Assembly (NCBI GenBank): GCA_964058845.1
Contig: CAXKVR010000571.1
Span: 1 to 61,733 of the forward strand
DNA: 61,733 nt
Direction of reading: 5' to 3'
Source of the DNA: Carex sylvatica
Taxonomy: Eukaryota; Streptophyta; Magnoliopsida; Poales; Cyperaceae
Of this stretch, positions 53,815 through 61,733 are shown one piece after another. Every line of letters starts with the position of its first letter. Position 1 is the first letter of the stretch. The position numbers and the translations under genes are program-made. The notes under the pieces were generated by a model, which worked only from the letters and a program-made list of their open reading frames with translations, did no database searches and had not been told where the DNA came from.

Positions 53815-54308
53815 TAGTGTGGAAAAAACGTGCCGTGCCGTGATTAACACGCCGTGACTTTGGTCACGTGCTGTGCCGTGATCAAGTTAATTTTTCACGT
53901 GACGTGCCGTGACTAAAATTATGAAGGATGGTCACGGCACGCGAATGGTCACGGCACGCGAGTCACGCCGTGACTCGCGTGCCGTGATCAAATCGTGCCG
54001 TGACCAAGTCGTGCCGTGACTCGCGTGCCGTGATCAAGTCGTGCCGTGACCAAATCGGTGCTCCTAGTCTCCTACCTTCTCCCGTTCCGTGCCGTGCCGT
54101 GCCGTGTTTCGTGCCGTGTTCTGTGCCGTGCCGTGCCGTGACGAAGGTAATTTCCGTGCCGTGCCGTGCCGTGTCTTCTTTGCTAACAATTGGTCACGGC
54201 ACGCGAATGGTCACGGCACGGAACACGCGAGGCACGGCACGTATCTGACATCCGTGCCGTGCCGTTCCGTGACGGAACCGGCTCCGGCGTGCCATTTTTC
54301 CCACTCTA
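53815..54308. mobile_element. hAT element packed with CACGGCACG motifs, exact 8-bp target duplication
   Basis: GGTATATA lies at 53807-53814 and 54309-54316. The ends TAGTGTGGAAAAAACGTGCC and (reverse complement) TAGAGTGGGAAAAATGGCAC match. The 494-bp interior is a dense, two-orientation array of CGTGCCGTGA/TCACGGCACG, several dozen occurrences, making it the most GC-rich stretch of the window. Subterminal repeats of this kind are transposase-binding sites in known hAT elements; here they fill most of the element. Confidence 0.9.
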
Positions 54309-54316
54309 GGTATATA

Positions 54317-54687
54317 CCGATGTCCGGTATCTCCAAGGTAATGCACTGTTTGAATTTCAGTTATAACCGTCCGATCAGAATTTGGACCAATCCTTAAGTA
54401 GGAGATACTTTTAAAAGCATATAATGAACGGACAAGATTCAAACAAAAATTGAGGTAACTTAGGTGAAATGATTTGACTTAGGTGAAATGATTGAGGTAC
54501 CTTAATGAAAGAACTGAGCCCATTTGCCAACGACAATAGCCCATCGTACATCGTCTATTTGTGAATCGAGCGTGCGCGAAAGCTCGACAACTGATCTTTA
54601 CAATTTTAGTTATTCGGTTTCTTCCTTGGTTCTTGTTAAGTAAAAACCTAATCCCAGTCGAAGGAAGAATTCAATTGATTCTGAAAG
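54317..54687 (+). promoter_or_regulatory. SF3B5 promoter and 5' leader
   Basis: Two AGCCCA motifs (54517-54522 and 54538-54543), the complement of the TGGGCT 'site II' element common in plant housekeeping promoters, lie about 145-170 bases before the ATG. A pyrimidine-rich leader (TTTCTTCCTTGGTTCTTGTT) follows. No TATA box is evident, which fits a housekeeping promoter. Confidence 0.5.
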
Positions 54688-57600
54688 ATGCAGGTTTGTA
54701 TTTTCTTGGTTTTGTCAGGATCGTTATTCGTTACGGAGATTAATAACATGGCAATAAGGTTTATTCGCTCTACTGAAAGATTACCGCCAAATTTCTTTCC
54801 CATTTTCTTTGGTTAATTTTTTTATCTTCTTTAGTCCAATATTATTGGAATCGATCCAGGTTTCTTTTGAATTTTCCCAAAATCTCGATTTATTTGTTGC
54901 ATGATTTTTTTTTTGTTTTGCCCAAACTGTTTCTACGTCGCCTCTGACAAATTCTTGATTAATTTGTTGCAAGTTTTGTACTAAACCCCACATATTGATT
55001 AAGTCATAATTGTTCCTGATCACCCAATTGACAAAATTTTGGTTAATTCGCATATGATTTACATGATAGAAATTATCTTTATTATTCTGTATTTCCCTAT
55101 TGAATTTTATTATGGTCAATTGGTATGGTTCATTTATATTTCCAATTTCCTAGTTTTATACAGCATATGGTCTTTGAATGAATTGAATTTTACATAAGTC
55201 TGTAAAGATTAAATCTTGGACAACGAGACCTTCAAATTGTGGTACTGGCAAAATTGCCAAATAGACCAGGTCAAGTACCATTCATTGTGCCTTTTATAAC
55301 TCAGCATTGACTCAAATTTCTTTATTTTTGTCTAATGTGATTGTTTAGTGCAGTCATTTTGCCTGTATAGTCTATTATCTGATTATACTTCACTTTTGAA
55401 AACTGCTTAGGCCAGTGACAGGCTTAACATAAACTCCCAGCTTGAGCATCTCCAAGCGAGGTATGTCGGGACTGGTCATGCTGACCAGGGTCGATTGTGA
55501 GCCTTCTTTCTTCATTGACTTTTAAACTTTTGAATTTACTTGAGGGTTTTGTTTTTGTGCAAATTGACCCAATATTCTATTATACCTACCTACAGAACAA
55601 ACATATCTAATGTTTGTAGCAACAAAGATAGTTCAAGATAATTGTAACAAAATCTCAGTAATTACATTACTGTTATGATAAACTGTAAATATTTCATAAA
55701 TTTGACTACTTTGGCCCCTTATATCTAGTATGCTATGAGCCCTTCAAGTGCAATAAAATGAAGCAATTTTAATGGGTTTTATTTTTATGTGGACTAATAA
55801 TGGAGAGACTAAATTTGGCTAAATAAACAGGTTGGAACAACTAACCGATTTTTCTGTGCTTGATTAACGCGGCTTTCCAAATGTTATTAGAAGACAAAGG
55901 GAAAAAGAATAATAATCAAGTCATGGTGTGTGATTGCAAAATGTGACATGCTCTCGGCCTCTCTGTTCTTTGGCAAAACAGTAAATATTGAGTCATTTAC
56001 TAATTTGCACAATAACACCCTTATTGTAACAAATCTAAATGAAAATACTTTCTTTAATGCAGTAAATTGGCGGCTGACATCAGTCGGGATCTGTATGCAT
56101 CGTACATAGGTCGTCATCATATGCTGGCTTATATAGGTATTTCTGAGAATGAATCCATTGGAAGAGAACGGTACAACTACATGCAGGTGTGCTAATCTCA
56201 ACTATTTTTTTTTTGTTCTTCTCTTTGGGATAGCACGTAGTATTCATTTAATACATGAATTATACAAGCTCTTTATTTTTCTTTTTTCTACTAATTCCTG
56301 GAAACTTTAGATATTTGAAAGTACATGTCAGCTAAAAAGCGTCTGCTAGCTAGAAGTTGTGCAAAAATCTGTACCTATTGGTATTGGTAACCGATAATAT
56401 TTGGCTCAATTTTCCAACCCACTCCATGCTCAAGTATACAAGTTTTTAAATTGAATGCTTGTGTCACCCCTAGTGTACCTGTGAAGTGAAGAAATTAAGA
56501 GCAGAAGTATACTAGCTTGCATCTTCCACATTTCTAATTTAAATTGTAACTTAGCTCAGTTGCTGACCACAATGTCAGTAAAGAAAATAAACCACATTGA
56601 ATGCTTGACAATTCATTTAAGAATAACATCAGTAGATGGAGAGTCTTCCCTGGTGGGTCCACATTTTGTTTCCGAAAGCAGATTCATAGCTGATTAAGAG
56701 TCATCCCTGGTGACACCACAAGTCAGTTAGTGGGCTTCAAGAACTGTTAAATGCTATCTGCGATAGTGGTCTGCTATACCACTATTGTGGTAAATAACTT
56801 CAATATCCTATTATTTGGTGTAGTGTTGCGTTTAAGGCTTGAAAACACTATGGCATCTCAATAGCTCTACTATAGCCCGCGACATGGATCACTCAACCTG
56901 TTATACTTAATTGTTATTTGCATAAAAACGTAGGGGTTATTTATTGTATCTTTCATGTATTCTCTGAGCCAGTACAAAAGTAGTCTTGACAAGATGACGG
57001 AATGAGTTATTACCATATCAGCTCCACTCCTTGACACTTTTTTTTAGTCTCCAGTTAACAATGGTACAAGTGTATTGATTTTTCTTTGAGAAGTAGGGGC
57101 AAAAATAGTGAAAATTTGGGTTTTAGTTGTATAACTTTGTACCTGCTGCATCCTTCATAAACATTGATGTTTACCTGAAGACTCCATAAGATTATGGTTA
57201 ATGGACGATACTTTGTCGGGATCTGATTTTTAAGCAAACAGCATGTGTGTTTGACACCTCTTATTGATGATCTACAACAGAAGCTGATCAGGCCAAGCCA
57301 TTACTATATGCCTGACGGCTCTAACACTGCCACCTCTGGCGGTCAAGACTCTGACACTGACACCTCCAGCAGTGACAACTCTGACACTGACACCACTAGA
57401 ATTGTGTCTGACAATGAGCCATACCGTGACAATATAAGTGACACCACAAACACTGTGTCTAACACTCCTCCTATATCTCAATCAGTCCAATCCAGTCCAT
57501 GCCAGATAGGTTATTTAGCCCTTTTGCTTTCTATGTTATCTAAAATCATATTTAGTCCATCCAAAGTTCCAGGAAGTTCTAGACTTTCTCATTTCTATTT

Positions 57601-60178
57601 TGCATGTTGCAGTTTATTCAATTAAAGCATTAGCTGGCTTGAGCTTTGTTCAGATCCTGAGCATTTCAAATAACACTGCAACATTTCCAATCCTCTTAAA
57701 TTAATCATCCAAAAAACATGAACACAATTGTCAGTTATCTTCATAGCTATTTGTTTTTTTAACTTTTGGTGTATGTTATGGACAAGATTAAGTCTAGTGA
57801 AATTCTGCAAAATCGAGTGGTCCACAAAAATTCTCCTGAACATTTGAGTTGGTTTACAAGATGAAACCCTTTTCTCACTAATTTTGAGTGATAATGAAGA
57901 AACACTGTGCTGACTGGAGTTGTGAACTACAGTCGAAGCAGTGCTGGCTGACCCGGAAGAGTTTAGTGATCCAAACAGTGTGTTTGACACCGGGCCATAC
58001 CATGACAATATGCGTGACACCTCTTACACTGAGGTCTCCAGAACTGCATTTGAGATCCCCGTCTCTCAATCAGTCCCGTCCAGTTCTCGTGGGATAGGTT
58101 ATTTTCCCCTTTTGCTTTCTATATATTCTAAAATCATATTTAGTCCATCAAAAGTTCCAGAAAATTCTAGACTTTCTCATTTCCATTTTGCATGTTGCAG
58201 TTTATTCAATTAAAGTATTAGCTGGCTTGAACTTAGTTCAGATCCTGAGCATTTCAGATAACATTGCAACATTTCTAATCCTCTTAAATTAATCATCCAA
58301 AAAACGTGAACACTATTGTCAGTTATCTTCATAGCTATTTGTTTATTTAACTTTTGGTGTATGTTATGGACAAGATTAACTCTAGTGAAATTCTGCAAAA
58401 TCGAGTGGTCCACAAAAATTCTATTTTGAGTTGGTTTACAAGATGAAACCCTTTTCTCACTAATTTGGAGTGATAATAAAGAAACACTGTGCTGACTGGA
58501 GTTGTGAACTACAGCTGAAGAAGTGCTGGCTGACCCAGAAGAGTTTAGTGATCCAAATAGTGTGTCTGACACCCCCGTCTCTCAATCAGTTCCATCCAGT
58601 CCTTCTGGAATAGGTTATTTTCCCCTTTTGCTTTCTATATTGGCATTGTTCATTCTCTCCATATAAGCTGAGGACAAAACTCACATTTTAGCCACCCACA
58701 GTTAAGCTATAAGTCACCTACATAAATGAAAAAAAATTAAACTAAGTCCCAGCATCATACCTGTTTTTAACAATACTTACCTATCATGAATGACGATTTT
58801 TATCCTGATACACCAGTGAGGAAGGTCAGAACTCTGCAAGAATTGTATGAAACCACACAAGTAGTTGCTGATCCAAACAGTGTGTCTGAAACCGGGCCAT
58901 ACCATGACAATATGCCTGACACCTCTTACACTGAGGTCCCCAAAACTACGTCTGACACCCCCGTCTCTCAATCAGTCCCGTCCAGTCCATGTGGGATAGG
59001 TTATTTTCTCCTCTTGCTTCCTTTATTATGTTAATGCATCTGAAATGATATGTAGTCCATCAAAATAATTTCTAGACTTCCCATTTCCGTCTTGCATATT
59101 GCAGTTTATTTAATTAAAGCATTTGCTGGCTTGTACTTTTGCTTCTGACCCTTAGCATCTCACATAACATTGCAACATTTCTGATCATCTTAATTACTAT
59201 CCTGCCGGTGTTGACATAACTGTCAGTTATGTTCATAACCATTGTTTATTTGACTTGTGCTCCATAATTGACATAATTATTTCTTAGTGAAATCCTGCAA
59301 AATTGAGTTGTCCTCAAAAATTAGAGTTGGTTTGTAAGGTGAAACCCTTTTGCTCTCTAATTTGGAGTGATAAAGTGAAGGAAGACTGCTGATTGGAGTT
59401 GTGAGCTGCAGCTGAATTGTCCCTATAAGCGCAGCTCATATTCCAGGGTTTGACTATGCAAAGGTGTTTGGACTGTACAAGGATGAGGGTTCTGGGTCTG
59501 GATAAGATGGATTTATTGTAGCCAAACTTTGTGGTCAGGGTTTAGGTTTAAGCAAGATTGGGTCAGTTCTTCAAAATTCAATCAATATTGGAGCCAAACT
59601 TTGGTCAGTGAACTTGGGTCAGGAGTTCTTCAAAATTCAATCAATATTCTTTTTGTCTTTCAGTCTGAGGGGATGGTGCATCAATTTATCCCATGTTTGT
59701 GTTTTAGGCTAGACACATGTCGGGCCATTGCAATTAGCACACTCGTGCCTCAGGATTTAACTAAAGAAGTGAGAGCATGTCCAGCTGAGGCCGTTGCACT
59801 TATATTTGAAGTTTGTGGCCTTACTAGCCATGTGAATAAGATGTCTTTGTTATAGGTTTTTATATAAGCTTCTCTGATTTGCCAATCAATAGTTCGCGCA
59901 ACTCAGTTCTCTTGATTATAATATTTTGAAGTTGTATGAACTACAACCATTGAACTAACATATTTTAACTGGTTCTAGAAAACATAGTTGACCAAGAGTA
60001 GGGAAATAAAAAGTGGCAAAATGGATTGAATATTTTGTCCTTGAATTATTCTTGTAGTTCCTGTTGTGAAGGGTCATTTATAATACTCAGCTGCTAATGT
60101 TTTTTTGTTTTTCTTTTCCCTTTTTTGAAGAAAATGCTTCTCCCTTGCGGGCCTCCTCCGGAGAAAGATGAAGATTGA
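54688..60178 (+). CDS. SF3B5: Splicing factor 3B subunit 5 (SF3b10)
   Basis: The four exons are 54688-54693 (ATG CAG only), 55411-55496, 56063-56186 and 60131-60178. They give 264 nt and 87 residues, the family's usual plant length. Exon 2 gives ASDRLNINSQLEHLQARYVG then TGHADQGRF across the phase-2 junction. Exon 3 gives RDLYASYIGRHHMLAYIGIS and ENESIGRERYNYMQ, and exon 4 KMLLPCGPPPEKDED. All introns are GT/AG; the last acceptor has a long pyrimidine tract before GAAG. Family knowledge: a small subunit of the SF3b complex of U2 snRNP, nuclear, acting in branch-site recognition. Several residues in the segment after TGHAD (QGRFKLAADIS) differ from the strongly conserved family pattern with a Trp and NIQRD, so this may be a diverged copy. 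Introns are 717, 566 and 3,944 bp; the last contains a tandem repeat. Confidence 0.92.
57300..59420 (+). repeat. Four-copy degenerate tandem repeat inside SF3B5 intron 3
   Basis: The block TCTCAATCAGTCC..TCCAGTCC..(G)GGATAGGTTATTT occurs at about 57475, 58063, 58579 and 58966. Longer units add TGCATGTTGCAGTTTATTCA, ATTAATCATCCAAAAAAC and GGAGTTGTGAACTACAG. In copies 1, 2 and 4 the same frame is open before the block (for example GPYHDNM.DTSYTEV, then PVSQSVPSS). In the fourth copy it is preceded by TPVRKVRTLQELYETTQ, similar to the linker between integrase and reverse transcriptase of copia elements. Confidence 0.7.
59529..59855 (+). other. Open frame of unknown origin in SF3B5 intron 3
   Basis: The frame runs about 108 codons to TAG and includes EGMVHQFIPCLCFRLDTCRA and VRACPAEAVALIFEVCGLTS. 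Within it the phrase AGTTCTTCAAAATTCAATCA appears twice (about 59563 and 59624). No family is recognised; it is intronic in the SF3B5 model. Confidence 0.2.
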
Positions 60179-61010
60179 AGTTTTCTTCTAATAATCCTTC
60201 TGCATTCCTTTAGCGGAAGTTGTTATGGGATGTGCATGCAGGACCAATTAGTAACAGTGAATGTGTGTTAGAAATGTGTCTTATTGCTTGTCATATTTTT
60301 TTTCTTTTCTTCTTTGAGTAAAATTCTGTTACGTTTACTCGGCTTTCTTTTCCTGTATTTTAACCGAGAGTGAGTGTGATTATATAGCAGGACATTTTTA
60401 ATCACCTTTCTCAAGCCTAACAGTGGTATACTTTTTCTAATATACGAGGAGTTTTAATCCTATTTAGCTTTATTGTTTTATTCATTGATGAAATCATTTT
60501 TTTGTCTGTTCGAAAGTTGAGGCAAAGGCAGCATTAGAATGGTTCACTTTCTGTTTCTTTTTCAAGGACCATTAGAGTATTGCTGGCCCAACTTGGCCCA
60601 ACTTAGGTCTGCCTCTGGTTTTCATTCAACAGCCTAGAATGGATCAGCCCTTGTTTCTCGTATTTCAAAGATCATTGCAGTGCTGGCCTAATTTTATAAG
60701 TTCGTTGCCTCTTGCGTTTCATGTAACAGCCCAACACCCTCGAGTTGTGTGTTGTTATAATTTATTGGTAGTGTTTGGTACAGTATCATATTAGGGTTTG
60801 TTTTGTGCTCTCTGTGTGTACAACAGTATTGATTGATTGTCCTAGAAAATCTCTACAACGGGGTTTAATTATTACTGGATTACGTGTATATATGGCTGGT
60901 ACACAGGATGGAAAAAATTATCTTCCCCGGCTATAACTTATCAATGTTAATATGCGTATGTGCCTTGTGGTTATCCACTGGAGAGTTTTGAAGTTTGGCT
61001 AGTCTCCAGC
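60179..61010 (+). other. SF3B5 3' flank
   Basis: The 3' untranslated region is expected in the first few hundred bases; no single poly(A) signal stands out. A diverged ~105-bp tandem pair (about 60560 and 60664: TTCAA(G/A)GA.CATT..AG.AGT..TGCTGGCC) lies further on. Confidence 0.45.
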
Positions 61011-61626
61011 TAGGGGTGTAAATGTGTATAATATGGGTAGGGTGGAAGTATTTTTATACTCATATTTATTAAGAATGGACCTTATCTATACCCTATCATT
61101 ACCTATTAAGATTGATCTTACTTTATCCTAATCATACATGTTAAAATTATTGGGTAACGAAACAGTAGCGAATAAATAACGAATAATACTAATATAATAA
61201 TTAAGATAATTTAAAAAGCAAGAGAATTTGAAAACACGAATCTCTTCGGACAAATTTAATTATTTAACTAAATAACAAAAGATCTAAATAAAATTTGTAT
61301 GTTTAACATTTTTTATAGTAAAAAAACACACTGAAAAACAAAAGTACATCACTAGTTATTACTCAAACATTATCATATGAAATATCACGCAAATAAATTT
61401 TACCATAACTAATTATTGTTCAAATATTATCATATAATTTTATTTTATATAATTACCTATATGGTAACGGATACAAAATAACCTTTATCTATATCCTTAC
61501 CTGTTTAGCTAACGAAAAAAAAATTACTCATAATAAGCTAACATAAAAAAAAACTTACTCATGTCCGCCTTATCGAATACGATACGTGTAAGATAAACGG
61601 TTAAAAGAGTACCATTGACACTCCTA
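61011..61626. mobile_element. hAT-like element
   Basis: The ends TAGGGGTGTAAATGTGT and (reverse complement) TAGGAGTGTCAATGGTACTC pair. Subterminal ACGGATA/TATCC-type and GATACGATACG motifs match the partial copy at 49469-49904. No matching 8-bp flanks, so the duplication has decayed or the ends are slightly off. Confidence 0.55.
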
Positions 61627-61733
61627 CTGAATCCATTGTCAATATTTACACGGTGATCTTTGTTTCCGTGTTTTAAGTTTTTACATGGTTCTCTACCTTC
61701 GCAGCGAAAAACTATGCTTGTTTCTGTGTTTAA
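61627..61733. other. Window end
   Basis: 107 bases with no recognised feature. Confidence 0.4.

Noticed and set aside
53999..54442. Overlapping open frames of PCRAV-type cysteine/arginine-rich proteins
   Set aside because: They are translations of the CACGGCACG motif array in the hAT element, open in several frames on both strands, with no start or domain.

Overview
This is a nuclear segment of a flowering plant, most likely a monocot. It is AT-rich, its genes have GT/AG introns, and most of it is transposable-element sequence. The monocot call rests on a SEPALLATA-class MADS gene that reads closest to the MADS34/PAP2 branch known from grasses; the species cannot be fixed from the sequence. 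No tRNA, rRNA, CRISPR or operon-like structure was seen.

Three genes can be assembled exon by exon. (1) Minus strand, 17322 to 15483: a three-exon Pollen Ole e 1 / extensin-type secreted protein of 342 residues with a long proline-rich tail. (2) Minus strand, 30114 to 20332: an eight-exon, 242-residue class E floral MADS-box factor with a 7.3-kb first intron. (3) Plus strand, 54688 to 60178: a four-exon, 87-residue SF3B5 (SF3b10) spliceosome subunit with a 3.9-kb last intron that holds a degenerate tandem repeat. A fourth locus (minus, 4713 to 4482) is a lone first exon of a second Ole e 1-like secreted protein. The genes look independent; nothing suggests a shared pathway.

Layout. 1-15 kb: AT-rich intergenic DNA with many ~400-bp palindromic MITEs of one family (called family A here), including an array at 6.0-7.7 kb, plus two hAT elements with exact 8-bp target duplications. 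15.5-18 kb: the Ole e 1 gene, with a MITE filling most of intron 2, then a very regular family A palindrome. 18.5-18.9 kb: a short MITE inserted into an inverted copy of itself. 20.3-30.5 kb: the MADS gene, with MITEs, a hAT element and GA tracts in intron 1 and a 200-bp MITE in the promoter. 31-36 kb: LINE tail, MITEs and intergenic DNA. 36.4-45.3 kb: one nearly full-length L1-type LINE bounded by an 18-bp target duplication, invaded by a Ty1/copia element that later lost its 5' half. 45.5-51.7 kb: LINE tails (one only 56 bp), MITEs and intergenic DNA. 51.8-54.3 kb: a 1.7-kb element with long terminal inverted repeats built of palindromic minisatellite units and a 9-bp target duplication, then a 494-bp hAT element packed with CACGGCACG motifs and an 8-bp target duplication. 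54.5-60.2 kb: SF3B5. 61.0-61.6 kb: another hAT-like element.

The strongest candidates for something undescribed are family A, whose outer arms differ completely between copies yet stay matched within each copy while the inner core is conserved, and the two well-delimited elements at 51.8-54.3 kb. All are mobile-element biology rather than a new gene system.
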